Positions 50,519 to 59,390 of a stretch of 64,000 nt of DNA are shown piece by piece (position 1 is the first letter of the stretch; each line of letters opens with the position of its first letter). Origin of the DNA: Mycobacterium sp. 852013-50091_SCH5140682 (GTDB taxonomy: Bacteria > Actinomycetota > Actinomycetes > Mycobacteriales > Mycobacteriaceae); the NCBI RefSeq assembly GCF_001665685.1, contig NZ_LZTB01000063.1:1-64000 (forward strand), in the 5' to 3' direction. The notes below the pieces were generated by a model, which made no database searches, was not told where the DNA came from, and saw only the letters and a program-made list of their open reading frames with translations. The position numbers were made by a program, and so were the translations under genes.

Positions 50519-51376
50519 ATGGCAAACACCTCGTTGTCTGGAAAAACCATGTTCATCTCCGGCGCCAGCCGCGGTATCGGCCTGGCGATCGCCAAGCGGG
50601 CCGCCGCCGACGGCGCCAATATCGCGCTGGTCGCCAAGACCGCCGAACCTCACCCCAAGCTCGAAGGCACGATCTACACCGCCGCCAAGGAGATCGAGGA
50701 GGCCGGTGGCCAAGCCCTGCCGATCGTCGGAGATGTCCGCGACGGCGACTCGGTGGCCTCAGCAGTAGAACAAGCGGTCGCCCAATTCGGCGGTATCGAC
50801 CTGTGCGTCAACAACGCCTCGGCCATCAACCTCGGCTCGATCGAAGAGGTGCCGCTCAAGCGCTTCGACCTGATGAACGGTATCCAGATCCGCGGCACCT
50901 ACGCCGTGTCACAAGCCTGCATCCCGCACATGAAGGGCCGGGAGAACCCGCACATCCTCACCCTCTCACCGCCCATCCGCCTGGAGTCCGAGTGGCTCAA
51001 ACCCACCGCGTACATGATGGCCAAGTTCGGGATGACATTGTGCGCGTTGGGTATCGCCGAAGAGATGCGCGAAGCAGGCATCGCGTCGAACACGCTGTGG
51101 CCGCGCACCCTGGTGGCCACCGCCGCGGTGCAGAACCTGCTCGGCGGTGACGAGGCGATGGCCCGGGCCCGCAAACCGTCGGTCTACGCCGATGCCGCCT
51201 ACGCGATCTTCACCCAAGACGCCCGCGAGTACACCGGCCAGAGCCTGCTGTGTGAAGACGTGCTGCTCGCCAACGGCGTCACCGACCTATCGGTGTACGA
51301 CTGCATCCCCGGCTCGGATCTCGGAGTGGACCTGTGGGTCGACACCCCCAACCCGCCGGGCTACGTCCAGCCCTAA
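50519..51376 (+). CDS. Short-chain dehydrogenase (HSDL2/Rv3224-like)
   Basis: A 285-residue SDR: cofactor motif ISGASRGIGLAIAKRAAADG, NNASAINLG, and active-site Tyr-x3-Lys in AYMMAKFGM. The Ser of the triad lies in ILTLSPPIRL. The extended C-terminus (GQSLLCEDVLLANGVTDLSV, DLWVDTP) is typical of the HSDL2-type group. As remembered, this corresponds to Rv3224, next to the ybaK-like genes in M. tuberculosis; if so it marks the right edge of the inserted catabolic block. Substrate unknown. Confidence 0.88.
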   Translation: MANTSLSGKTMFISGASRGIGLAIAKRAAADGANIALVAKTAEPHPKLEGTIYTAAKEIEEAGGQALPIVGDVRDGDSVASAVEQAVAQFGGIDLCVNNASAINLGSIEEVPLKRFDLMNGIQIRGTYAVSQACIPHMKGRENPHILTLSPPIRLESEWLKPTAYMMAKFGMTLCALGIAEEMREAGIASNTLWPRTLVATAAVQNLLGGDEAMARARKPSVYADAAYAIFTQDAREYTGQSLLCEDVLLANGVTDLSVYDCIPGSDLGVDLWVDTPNPPGYVQP

Positions 51377-51384
51377 CCGCTCAC

Positions 51385-51433
51385 TGGCCAGTTATCGCAC
51401 GCCAAACCGAGTGCGGCGGGCGATAACTGGCCA
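51385..51433. repeat. Long inverted repeat after SDR gene
   Basis: TGGCCAGTTATCGCaCGCC (51385-51403) pairs with 51415-51433 over 19 positions with one mismatch, around an 11-base loop. The outer 14 bp are perfect. It lies 8 bp after the SDR stop and 42 bp before the methyltransferase start. There is no U-run. Probably a U-less terminator or a dispersed palindromic element. Confidence 0.85.
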
Positions 51434-51475
51434 TTCGCCAGTGGGCGCCGGGCCGGCCACATCTAGGCTCGTGGC

Positions 51476-52255
51476 ATGGCAGACCCCACAGGCTGGGCGG
51501 CAGGCCGCTACGAAGCCGTCGGCGAACGCATCGCAGGTATCGCGACCCAGGTGGTCGCCACCGTGGACCGCAGGCAGCCGCTGCGAAACGCCGCAGTGGT
51601 CGATCTCGCCTGCGGTACCGGCAGTGCCGCGCTCGCCGCAGCAGCAGCAGGAGCCCACGTCACCGGCGTGGACCTCACCGCCGAACTGATCGCGATCGCG
51701 CAACAGAAGCCGGCGGCGGACGCGGTCCGGTGGGTGGTTGCCGATGCGGCGGACACCGGTTTGCCCGCAGCCGAATTCGACGCCGTGGTGTCGAACATGG
51801 GCACCATCTTCGTCGAGCCGCAGAGCCTGGTCGCCGAGGTGTCACGGCTGCTGCGAGCCGACGGCGTCTTCGGATTCTCGTCGTGGATTCCCGATGCCGA
51901 CAATCCGTTCTTCACCCCGATCGTCGAGACGCTGGGGCCGCCGCAGGACTCAGGGCCCCGCCCCGACCAATGGGGGCACGCCGATGTGCTGCGGGAGCGG
52001 CTCGCGGGCGCCTTCGACGACATCACGATCGGGACGGGCAGCCACACCTGGGTATTCGAATCACAGCCCGCTGCCATGGATTTCATCGCGAGGGAATCAC
52101 CGATGCACGTCACCATGCTGGATTGTCTCGACGACACACGGCGCGCAGCGTTGCTCGGCGCGTTCGAGTCGGCATTCGCCCGCCATGTCGAGGACTCCGG
52201 TCACGTGGTGTTCGACAGCCCGTACCTGATCGCCACGGCCCGCCGCCGCGGCTAG
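51476..52255 (+). CDS. Class I SAM-dependent methyltransferase
   Basis: A 259-residue protein with a UbiE/type-11 methyltransferase fold: motif I VVDLACGTGSAALAAAAAGA, acidic VTGVDLTAELIAIAQQK, and DAVVSNMGTIFVEPQSLVAE. Substrate unknown. Its last 4 bp overlap the convergent enoyl-CoA hydratase gene. The N-terminal region (AAGRYEAVGERIAGIATQVV) is typical of small-molecule methyltransferases in actinobacteria. Confidence 0.88.
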   Translation: MADPTGWAAGRYEAVGERIAGIATQVVATVDRRQPLRNAAVVDLACGTGSAALAAAAAGAHVTGVDLTAELIAIAQQKPAADAVRWVVADAADTGLPAAEFDAVVSNMGTIFVEPQSLVAEVSRLLRADGVFGFSSWIPDADNPFFTPIVETLGPPQDSGPRPDQWGHADVLRERLAGAFDDITIGTGSHTWVFESQPAAMDFIARESPMHVTMLDCLDDTRRAALLGAFESAFARHVEDSGHVVFDSPYLIATARRRG

Positions 52256-53091
52256 TCCGAGCTGGTGCCGCCGGAGAGCAGGGTTTCGACGCTGTCGGCG
52301 AAGGCGCCGGTTGTGAAGCACGTCGGCTCGGCGAACTCCTCCAGTGTCAGGGCATCGTTCCAGCCTGCGTCGGCGGCCGTGCGCAGCAGCGGCTTGGTCA
52401 TCGCGACCGCGTGCGGCGGCAATGCCGCGACGCGCGAACACCATTCGTCGGCCACGGTGAGCAGTTGCTCGTGAGGGACGACCTCGTGGACCAGCCCGAG
52501 GCGCTGCGCCGTCTCGGCGTCGATGTGGTCGCCCCGCAGGTAATAGGCAAGCGCCCCCTGATACCCGAGCCGCCGCGTCAACGCCCAGCTGGTGCCCACT
52601 TCCGGGATCAGGCCGAGGCGGCCGAACGCGGGCACGATCACGGCCCGCTCGCTGGCGATCGCCAGATCACAGCTCAACGCCCACGCCAGCCCGACCCCGG
52701 CCGCCGGGCCGTTGACGGCGGCCACGAAGATCGTGTCGGACCCGGCGATGAGTCGCGCGATGCCGCCGAATTCCCGGCGAATCCACCGCCAGACATCCGC
52801 GGTGCCCTCGGCCTCGCTCTGACGCTGCACGGCCGTGCGCATCATCCGCAGGTCGCCACCCGCGCTGAAGCCCGGATCGGCGCCGGTCAGCACCACCGAT
52901 CGAATGTCGTTGTCGGACACCAGATCTTCCAGCACTCGCCGGAGCTGCCGAACCAGCGGGGCAGACAGCACGTTGAGCCGGTCGGGCTCGTCCAAAGTGA
53001 CCACCGCGCGGTCGTCGCGGCGCTCGACACGCACCCGCTGTGGCGCGTGCGGGGCGTCCCCGTCGGCGGTCATGTCCCGGTACAGACTCAT
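52252..53091 (-). CDS. Enoyl-CoA hydratase/isomerase family protein
   Basis: A 279-residue crotonase-fold protein: FSAGGDLRMMR, oxyanion-hole NGPAAGVGLAWALSCDLAIA, and PEVGTSWALTRRLG. The hydratase Glu positions are not both obvious, so the reaction (hydration, isomerisation or other) is uncertain. The ATG at 53091 overlaps the stop of the upstream TetR gene (ATGA), so both are cotranscribed and the TetR probably autoregulates the pair. Confidence 0.9.
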   Translation of the reverse strand: MSLYRDMTADGDAPHAPQRVRVERRDDRAVVTLDEPDRLNVLSAPLVRQLRRVLEDLVSDNDIRSVVLTGADPGFSAGGDLRMMRTAVQRQSEAEGTADVWRWIRREFGGIARLIAGSDTIFVAAVNGPAAGVGLAWALSCDLAIASERAVIVPAFGRLGLIPEVGTSWALTRRLGYQGALAYYLRGDHIDAETAQRLGLVHEVVPHEQLLTVADEWCSRVAALPPHAVAMTKPLLRTAADAGWNDALTLEEFAEPTCFTTGAFADSVETLLSGGTSSD

Positions 53092-53687
53092 TGGGTATCC
53101 TCCTCGATCGGCTTGGCGCGCAACGCGGCCCACGCCGCATCGGCGAACGTCTCGATGATCCCGGCCTCGATCTCGGCTTCCTCGCCGGTGATCCAATAGC
53201 GGGCATACTCCTGGGCCGGCCCGAGCCACAACGCGGCGGTCACCCCCGGCTGCATGGCCACGAGCGCCCCGTACGTGTGGTGAGGGCGCCACCAGTCGCG
53301 GATCGCGGCGAAGAAGACCCGGTTGGCCTCCTGCAACTCGGCACTGTCCAGCCGGTCGCCCAGCAGCAGGCGCACCTCGCCACGGTGTGCGGCAACCCAT
53401 TCCAGATGCTGCCGGACGCCCCCGCGGACACCCCCCTCGGCACTGTCCTGCTCCCGCAGCGCCTCAAGGAAGGCTGCCTGGTATTCGGCCATCACCTGCG
53501 CGTACACCGCCGCGGCGAGCGCGGGTTTGTCCGGGAAGTGGTGGTAAAGAGCACCGACGCTGACCTGCGCCTCACGGCGTACCTCGTCGAGCGTCGGGCC
53601 GAGCGCGCCGTCGGCCGCGAACCGCCGCCGCGCCACCGCCAACAGCCGGCCACGCGCGTCCCGCCGTGCGGCGTCAGACCCGGCCAC
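53088..53687 (-). CDS. TetR-family transcriptional regulator
   Basis: A 199-residue protein with the TetR helix-turn-helix (RGRLLAVARRRFAADGALGP, RREAQVSVGALYHHFPDKPA) and helical ligand domain. GTG start at 53687 (VAGSDAARRDARG). The frame is open further upstream, but that portion has the Ser/Arg-rich composition of an antisense shadow. Coupled to the enoyl-CoA hydratase gene, which suggests control by an acyl-CoA. Confidence 0.87.
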   Translation of the reverse strand: MAGSDAARRDARGRLLAVARRRFAADGALGPTLDEVRREAQVSVGALYHHFPDKPALAAAVYAQVMAEYQAAFLEALREQDSAEGGVRGGVRQHLEWVAAHRGEVRLLLGDRLDSAELQEANRVFFAAIRDWWRPHHTYGALVAMQPGVTAALWLGPAQEYARYWITGEEAEIEAGIIETFADAAWAALRAKPIEEDTQ

Positions 53688-53748
53688 GAGGAAAACTCTA
53701 CCAGAACCGAGAAATCCTCTGTCGCTACCGGCCGCAGCCGAACTGCTG

Positions 53749-55254
53749 CTATTGCGCCTGGTAGAGGATGCCGCGTCCGATCGCGTCGCGGACCTCGGGC
53801 AACGCGGCACGGGCCAGCGCGTCGGCGTCGACACCGTGATGCGCCGCGAGCAATTCGATGAGGGTGCCGAGCGGGACCTCACCGCGGCAGCCGGCCATCA
53901 GCGCCCGCAGCACCTCGTCGACGCCGATGATCGCGCCGGGGCCGCCCGGGCGGCGCACGGCCGCACCGAGCGACTGCCAGCCGTCGGGACCCGGTAGGAA
54001 CTGCTCCTCCAGGAACACCGGCGCCGTCGAGAGGCGGGCGCCCAAGAGCGCATCGTCTCCGGTGCCGCGCAGATAGGCCCGACGAGCGAAGAACGCGTCG
54101 ACTTCCGGACCCGTCACCAGCTCGTCAGCGCCGGTGATCTCCTCCAGAATCTGCTCGGGCGCCTCGTCGCCGTACGGCTTGCGCAGCGAGATCATGCCCA
54201 TGCCGATGCCCGTAATGCCTTGCTCGGCAAACCAATCCAGCCACGGACCGCCCCGCTGCGCCGCCTGCTCCGGCGTCTCACCGGCATCGGACAGCCACAG
54301 CGACACGTAGCTGACGGGATCGGCCAGCTCACGCTGCACCACCCAGGCGTGCAGCCCGGTGTCGGCCAGCCAACCGCGGACCCAGTCGCGCCAATCATCG
54401 CCCAGCACAACCCAATTGGCCATGATGTGGGCTGTTCCACCCGGGTTCAGATGATCGGGGATCTGCTCAATAATGCTCTGGCACAACGCATCTCCGGCGA
54501 CCCCCGAGTCGCGGTAGATGTAATCGCGCGCACCGGAGCCCACCACGAACGGCGGATTGGAGACGATCAGGTCGAACCGCTCCCCTGCCACCGGCTCGAA
54601 CAGGCTGCCTGCGCGCAGATCCCACGCCATGCCGTTGAGCCGGGCCGTGGCCGCCGCGAGTGCGAGCGCCCGGTCGTTGGTGTCGGTGGCCACGATCTGG
54701 GCACAATGCGCGTCGAGATGCAGCGCCTGGATGCCACATCCGGTGCCCAGGTCGAGCGCCCGGCCCACCGGCGTGCGAACGACGGCCCGGGCCAGCGACA
54801 TGGACGCGGCGCCGATGCCGAGCACATGGTCGTGGCGCAACGGCCCGCTGCGCAGGGCCGCGTCCTGATCGGACACGACGTAGAACTCGCGCACGCCGTC
54901 ACTGTGCGGGCGGATGTCGAGCGCCGCGCGGACCATGCCGCCGGCTATCTCCACCACGCCGGCGGCGGCCAGGGTCGCCAACGGGGTCGACGGCAGGGCC
55001 GCCTGCGCCTGCTCGTGCGGCTCCTCGGCACCCAGCAGGAACAGCCGGATCAGCACCGCCAGCCGTTGCCGGCCTGCGGGGGCGGCGCGCGTCGCCCGCA
55101 GCACCGGCCACCACACGCCACGCCCGAGCGCCGCGTTGGCCTGCTCGCCCAGCAGTTCGGCGACCCCGTCGATGGTATAGCCGGCCTCGCGCAGGTCGGC
55201 GCCGATGGCGTCGACCACTGCGGGTTCGAGGGCGGGGTCGATCGACCCGGTCAA
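53749..55254 (-). CDS. Large methyltransferase with NPPF motif
   Basis: A 501-residue protein with a central N5-glutamine/rRNA-type methyltransferase core: SAM motif ALDLGTGCGIQALHLDAH, and catalytic NPPF in FDLIVSNPPFVVG. An N-terminal extension (about 1-135, AALGRGVWWPVLRATRAA) and a long C-terminal domain (about 345-501) are specific to an actinobacterial group. NPPF enzymes modify amide or exocyclic amino nitrogens, so a translation-factor, ribosomal or nucleic-acid target is likely. It starts at TTG 55254, overlapping the upstream SRAP gene's stop (TTGA). Confidence 0.85.
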   Translation of the reverse strand: MTGSIDPALEPAVVDAIGADLREAGYTIDGVAELLGEQANAALGRGVWWPVLRATRAAPAGRQRLAVLIRLFLLGAEEPHEQAQAALPSTPLATLAAAGVVEIAGGMVRAALDIRPHSDGVREFYVVSDQDAALRSGPLRHDHVLGIGAASMSLARAVVRTPVGRALDLGTGCGIQALHLDAHCAQIVATDTNDRALALAAATARLNGMAWDLRAGSLFEPVAGERFDLIVSNPPFVVGSGARDYIYRDSGVAGDALCQSIIEQIPDHLNPGGTAHIMANWVVLGDDWRDWVRGWLADTGLHAWVVQRELADPVSYVSLWLSDAGETPEQAAQRGGPWLDWFAEQGITGIGMGMISLRKPYGDEAPEQILEEITGADELVTGPEVDAFFARRAYLRGTGDDALLGARLSTAPVFLEEQFLPGPDGWQSLGAAVRRPGGPGAIIGVDEVLRALMAGCRGEVPLGTLIELLAAHHGVDADALARAALPEVRDAIGRGILYQAQ

Positions 55255-56048
55255 AACAGGCCCGCCTCTTCAGGTTCCGGCTTGGCGGGCTCGATGAGCT
55301 CGGGGCCGTTGTTGCGCACGCTGTTGACCAGCCGCGACACCTCTCGGATGGCGATCCGGTCCAGGTCGCCATGGCCGCGCAGCAGGCCCTCGTCGATCGG
55401 GGCGTCCGGGTCCAGCCAGCGGTCCCAATCCGATTCGCTGATGGACAGCGGCATCCGGTCGTGGATCTCGGCCAGCGGCCCGGCGGCGTCGGTGGTGATG
55501 ATCGTGCAGCTCAGCAGCGGCGGGGCATCCTTGGGGGCGCCGTGCGGGCGCCACGTCGTCCACAGGCCTGCCATGAACAACGGCTCGCCGTCGGCTCCGT
55601 ACATGTAGAACGGCGTCTTGCTCGCCCTTTTGCCTGCCTCGGCGGCGTTGGGCCGCCACTCGTACCAGCCGTCCATCGGGATCAGGCAGCGCTTGTTCTT
55701 CGCCGAATTACGGAACGCCGGTGAGCTGGTCACCTTGTCGGCGCGGGCATTGATCAGCAGCGGTCCCTTGTTGTCCGGGCCACCGTCCTCGGCCGTCTTG
55801 ACCCACGGCGGGATCAACCCCCAGCGCATGGACCGCACCCGGCGCGTCGACTCGTCGTCGGGCTCGGTGTGCCGCTTGACCACGCTGCTGATGGTCGTCG
55901 TCGGCGCCACGTTGTAGTTGGGACCCGCCAGATCCTTGTCACCCGATGTGTTCGCCGCTGTTGCTGCGGTTGCTGCAGTTTCATCGAGGGCCTGGATTTT
56001 CTGCGCCAACAGCGCGGGATCGGTGGTCACCGCGAAACGTCCACACAT
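55251..56048 (-). CDS. SRAP (HMCES/YedK) abasic-site-binding protein
   Basis: A 265-residue SOS-response-associated peptidase. The start MCGRFAVTTDP places the catalytic Cys at position 2, where it is exposed after Met removal and forms a thiazolidine crosslink with abasic sites in single-stranded DNA. Other conserved parts: GPNYNVAPT, RWGLIPPW, INARADKV, CLIPMDGWYEW and the active-site His in IHDRMPLSI. Divergent from aroA across 44 bp. The frame extends upstream but the Cys2 requirement fixes the start at 56048. Confidence 0.93.
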   Translation of the reverse strand: MCGRFAVTTDPALLAQKIQALDETAATAATAANTSGDKDLAGPNYNVAPTTTISSVVKRHTEPDDESTRRVRSMRWGLIPPWVKTAEDGGPDNKGPLLINARADKVTSSPAFRNSAKNKRCLIPMDGWYEWRPNAAEAGKRASKTPFYMYGADGEPLFMAGLWTTWRPHGAPKDAPPLLSCTIITTDAAGPLAEIHDRMPLSISESDWDRWLDPDAPIDEGLLRGHGDLDRIAIREVSRLVNSVRNNGPELIEPAKPEPEEAGLF

Positions 56049-56092
56049 GGTGCCCATGGTTCCAGAACTGGCGGACAAGGCAGGATGTAGCT

Positions 56093-57421
56093 GTGCAAAC
56101 ACGCGGACGCGAGGAGCAGAAGGCGTACTGGCCTGCCCCCGCGACGACGAGCCCGGTCGACGCCACGGTGACGGTCCCCGGCTCCAAGTCGCTGACCAAC
56201 CGGGCGCTGGTGCTGGCCGCACTGGCCACCGCGCAGGGCCCGTCGACCATCGCCGGCGCGCTGCGCAGCCGCGACACCGATCTCATGATCGAAGCCATCC
56301 GCTCACTCGGCGTCACCGTCGACGACAGCGCGGGCGACGGCACCAGCCTCACCGTCAGCGGGCGCATCTCTCCTGCCGACAACGCCCACGTCGACTGCGG
56401 CCTGGCAGGCACCGTGTTGCGGTTCGTCCCTCCCGTGGCGGCCGTGAGCACCGCGAGCGTGACCTTTGACGGCGACGAGCAGGCCCGCGCCCGCCCGATC
56501 TCGCCGCTGCTCCAAGGACTCCGCGGCTTGGGTGTCCATATCGACGGCGACAGCCTGCCGTTCGTGGTCCGCGGCCGGGGCGCGGTGACCGGGGGCACGG
56601 TCCGCATCGACGCGTCCGGCTCATCGCAGTTCGTATCCGGCCTGCTGCTCTCGGGTGCGGCGTTCACCGATGGCCTCACCATCGTGCACACGGGCACATC
56701 GGTGCCATCGGCACCGCATGTCACCATGACGGTGACGATGCTGCGCGATGCCGGCGTCAAGGTGGACGACAGCGTGGGCAACCAGTGGCGGGTCGAGCCC
56801 GGCCCGGTGGCGCCCCGCGCCTGGAACATCGAACCCGATCTGTCCAATGCCACCCCGTTCCTGGCGGCCGCGCTGGTCACCGGCGGCACGGTCCGCATCG
56901 CCGGTTGGCCGCAGGCCAGCATCCAGCCGGCCGAAACCATCCTTGCCCTGCTCGCGAAGGTGGATGCTACTGTGCGCCAAGGCGATTCAGGCCTGGAAGT
57001 CACCGGCGCCGAAAGCTACGGCGGGTTCGAGGCCGATCTGCACGACGTCGGTGAACTGGCGCCCACGGTGGCCGCGCTGGCCGCACTGGCCACCGAGGGG
57101 TCGGTCTCGCGGCTGAGCGGCATCGCCCACCTGCGCGGCCACGAAACCGACCGGCTCGCCGCACTGAGCACCGAGATCAACGGGCTGGGCGGTGAGTGCA
57201 CCGAGACCGAGGACGGCCTGCTCATCACTGCGCGCCAGCTGCACGGCGGGGTGTGGCGGTCCTATGCCGATCACCGGATGGCGACCGCGGGCGCGATCAT
57301 CGGGTTGAGGGTGCCGGGCGTGGAGGTGGAGAACATCGAGACCACCGCGAAGACCCTGCCGGACTTCCCGGGGATGTGGGCCGCCATGTTGGCGGGTTCA
57401 CGGGGGGAACAACAGATTTGA
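56093..57421 (+). CDS. aroA: 3-phosphoshikimate 1-carboxyvinyltransferase (EPSP synthase)
   Basis: A 442-residue shikimate-pathway enzyme joining phosphoenolpyruvate to shikimate-3-phosphate. Motifs: VPGSKSLTNRALVLAALA, CGLAGTVLRFVPPVAA (PEP-binding loop), DASGSSQFVSGLLLSGA, DLSNATPFLAAALVTGG, and YADHRMATAGAIIGL. GTG start at 56093 with AAGGCAGGA upstream. Its stop overlaps the TTG of rsgA. The position beside SRAP and rsgA is conserved in mycobacteria as I recall. Confidence 0.96.
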   Translation: MQTRGREEQKAYWPAPATTSPVDATVTVPGSKSLTNRALVLAALATAQGPSTIAGALRSRDTDLMIEAIRSLGVTVDDSAGDGTSLTVSGRISPADNAHVDCGLAGTVLRFVPPVAAVSTASVTFDGDEQARARPISPLLQGLRGLGVHIDGDSLPFVVRGRGAVTGGTVRIDASGSSQFVSGLLLSGAAFTDGLTIVHTGTSVPSAPHVTMTVTMLRDAGVKVDDSVGNQWRVEPGPVAPRAWNIEPDLSNATPFLAAALVTGGTVRIAGWPQASIQPAETILALLAKVDATVRQGDSGLEVTGAESYGGFEADLHDVGELAPTVAALAALATEGSVSRLSGIAHLRGHETDRLAALSTEINGLGGECTETEDGLLITARQLHGGVWRSYADHRMATAGAIIGLRVPGVEVENIETTAKTLPDFPGMWAAMLAGSRGEQQI

Positions 57422-58413
57422 GCCCGCGGGGCGGCAATTTTCGGGATTACGACGAATCCGACGTGCGCATCAGGCCGGGTCGGGGTACCCGCCCGCGCAC
57501 CAAGACCCGCCCCGAACATGCCGACGCCCGCTCGGCGATGGTGGTCACCGTCGACCGCGGCAGGTGGGGCTGTGCGTTGGGCCGGGACCCGGATCACATC
57601 GTCACCGCCATGCGGGCGCGCGAACTGGGCCGCACGCCGATCGTCGTCGGCGACGACGTCGACGTCGTCGGCGACCTGTCCGGCCGCCCTGACACCCTCG
57701 CGCGCATCGTGCGCCGCGGCGAGCGGCGAACGGTGTTGCGCCGCACGGCCGACGACACAGATCCCACCGAGCGGGTGGTGGTCGCCAACGCCGATCAACT
57801 GCTCATCGTGGTGGCGCTCGCCGACCCGCCGCCGCGCACCGGCTTCGTCGAGCGCTCACTCATCGCGGCCTACGCCGGCGGGCTCAAACCGATTCTGTGC
57901 CTGACCAAGTCGGACCTCGCGCCGCCGGAACCGTTCGCCGCCCAGTTCGCCGACCTGGATCTGACCATCGTGAATGCCGGACGCGACGATCCGCTCGACG
58001 CGGTCGCTCCCCTGCTCGGTGATCAGGTGACGGTATTCCTCGGCCATTCCGGGGTGGGCAAGTCCACGTTGGTCAATCGCCTTGTGCCCGAGGCAGATCG
58101 CGCGACCGGCGAGGTGTCGGGTGTCGGCAAGGGAAAGCACACGTCGACCCAGTCCGTGGCGTTGCCGCTGGACGGGGAGGGCTGGGTGATCGACACCCCG
58201 GGGATCCGTTCGTTCGGGCTCGCCCACATCGAACCCGACGATGTGCTGCTCGCATTCTCCGACCTGGCCGAGACCATCGCCGACTGTCCGCGCGGCTGCG
58301 GGCACATGGGGCCGCCCGCGGATCCCGAATGCGCGCTGGATCAGCTGTCCGGGCCGGCCGCGAACCGCGTCGCCGCGGCCCGCCGCCTGCTGGCTGTGCT
58401 GAAAGAAACCTGA
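57418..58413 (+). CDS. rsgA: Ribosome small-subunit GTPase RsgA
   Basis: A 331-residue circularly permuted GTPase aiding 30S maturation. N-terminal OB domain; then LTKSD (G4), GHSGVGKSTLVNRL (G1), DTPGIRSFG (G3); C-terminal zinc knuckle with CPRGC and CGH...C. Start at TTG 57418 (TTGAGCCCGCGG, read MSPRGGNFRDYDES), which overlaps aroA by 4 bp and reproduces the MSPR N-terminus I recall for the M. tuberculosis protein. Confidence 0.94.
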   Translation: MSPRGGNFRDYDESDVRIRPGRGTRPRTKTRPEHADARSAMVVTVDRGRWGCALGRDPDHIVTAMRARELGRTPIVVGDDVDVVGDLSGRPDTLARIVRRGERRTVLRRTADDTDPTERVVVANADQLLIVVALADPPPRTGFVERSLIAAYAGGLKPILCLTKSDLAPPEPFAAQFADLDLTIVNAGRDDPLDAVAPLLGDQVTVFLGHSGVGKSTLVNRLVPEADRATGEVSGVGKGKHTSTQSVALPLDGEGWVIDTPGIRSFGLAHIEPDDVLLAFSDLAETIADCPRGCGHMGPPADPECALDQLSGPAANRVAAARRLLAVLKET

Positions 58414-58455
58414 ATATCGGCTCCCGGCGGCTCGACGGAAACCCTCAGCTGCCGA

Positions 58456-58878
58456 TCAGTGCTTCTTGGTGGTGTCCTCAGCCGCCTGCGCCTGGTCCTG
58501 CGCCGCCTGCTGTTGCGCCGCCTGAATCGCGGCCCGCCCTTCGGGACTGGCCGCGGAGTTACCGGGCTGGGTCGCCGTGGCCACGCTGGCGCTGCAGTTC
58601 AGGTTGAGCAGCACGGTGTCGGTGACCGGCGCGAAGCTGTCGCCCTTGATCCACGGCGCCTTTTCCGAGCTCGTCACCACGCACTTGTCGTCGGGCTGCG
58701 TGTCCCCGGAGCGGGTGGCGATGACCCCCTTCATCCCGGCGTCGGACAGTGCCGACTGCGCATCGGCGTAGGTCTTGCCCGCGTAGTCATCCGCTGATGC
58801 CACGCCGGTCGCCAGGATTCCCACCGGAATGACCGACGTACCGATTGCTATGGCAGCCATACCAACCAGCTTCTTCAT
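58456..58878 (-). CDS. Exported small PASTA-like protein
   Basis: A 140-residue protein with a signal peptide (MKKLVGMAAIAIGTSVIPVG, cut near GVASADD). A single PASTA-like or DUF732-like fold follows (AGKTYADAQSALSDAGMKGV, CVVTSS...LLNLNCSA, two Cys probably disulfide-linked), then a Gln/Ala-rich tail (AAIQAAQQQAAQDQAQAAED). Small secreted proteins of this sort are common in mycobacteria; function unknown. A 224-bp gene-free stretch separates it from the lipoprotein gene. Confidence 0.8.
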   Translation of the reverse strand: MKKLVGMAAIAIGTSVIPVGILATGVASADDYAGKTYADAQSALSDAGMKGVIATRSGDTQPDDKCVVTSSEKAPWIKGDSFAPVTDTVLLNLNCSASVATATQPGNSAASPEGRAAIQAAQQQAAQDQAQAAEDTTKKH

Positions 58879-59102
58879 TCCGTCCTCCTAGCCGTTTCAC
58901 AGTGAGGGCATGAGGTTATGTGGGGTAGCTGTCAAGACTCTGGGAATACGTCGCACAGTTGCTTGGAATCCTCACAGCATGGACCCCTTCGTCCGTACGT
59001 TCGCGTGATTATCCACATACCAGCAGCTAGCCACGTTGACCACATACAAACTGGACGATAAAGTTCACTTTGTTGAGCTCGCCAAAAAGACAGGACATCG
59101 AG

Positions 59103-59390
59103 ATGACCACAGGCCGATTCTCCCGCCGACTCGCCGCAACCGCAGGCCTGGCAGCCCTGGTCACCCTTGGTGGCCTCACTGCCTGCAGCACGTCAGGCGA
59201 AAAGGCTCCGAGTACGCCGACCACCACGACCACTACGACGACAACCACCACGACGCCGGCTCCGGCCCCCACGGCACCGACCGTGGAGCCCACCGAGAAG
59301 AGCATCAACCCCGGCGGCGGGAACCTCTTCACCCCGACTGTGAAGGCGCCGCCCGCACCGACGGCCGAGCCCGGCACTCATAACCGCTAA
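59103..59390 (+). CDS. Small poly-threonine lipoprotein
   Basis: A 95-residue predicted lipoprotein: signal peptide with twin-Arg-like RFSRRLAATAGLAAL, lipobox LTAC, then a Pro/Thr-rich stretch with twelve consecutive Thr encoded by mixed ACN codons, and a tail FTPTVKAPPAPTAEP. No enzymatic domain. The start at 59103 gives the best signal peptide; an in-frame upstream codon at 59070 exists. Likely an exported, possibly O-mannosylated, cell-envelope protein. Confidence 0.75.
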   Translation: MTTGRFSRRLAATAGLAALVTLGGLTACSTSGEKAPSTPTTTTTTTTTTTTPAPAPTAPTVEPTEKSINPGGGNLFTPTVKAPPAPTAEPGTHNR

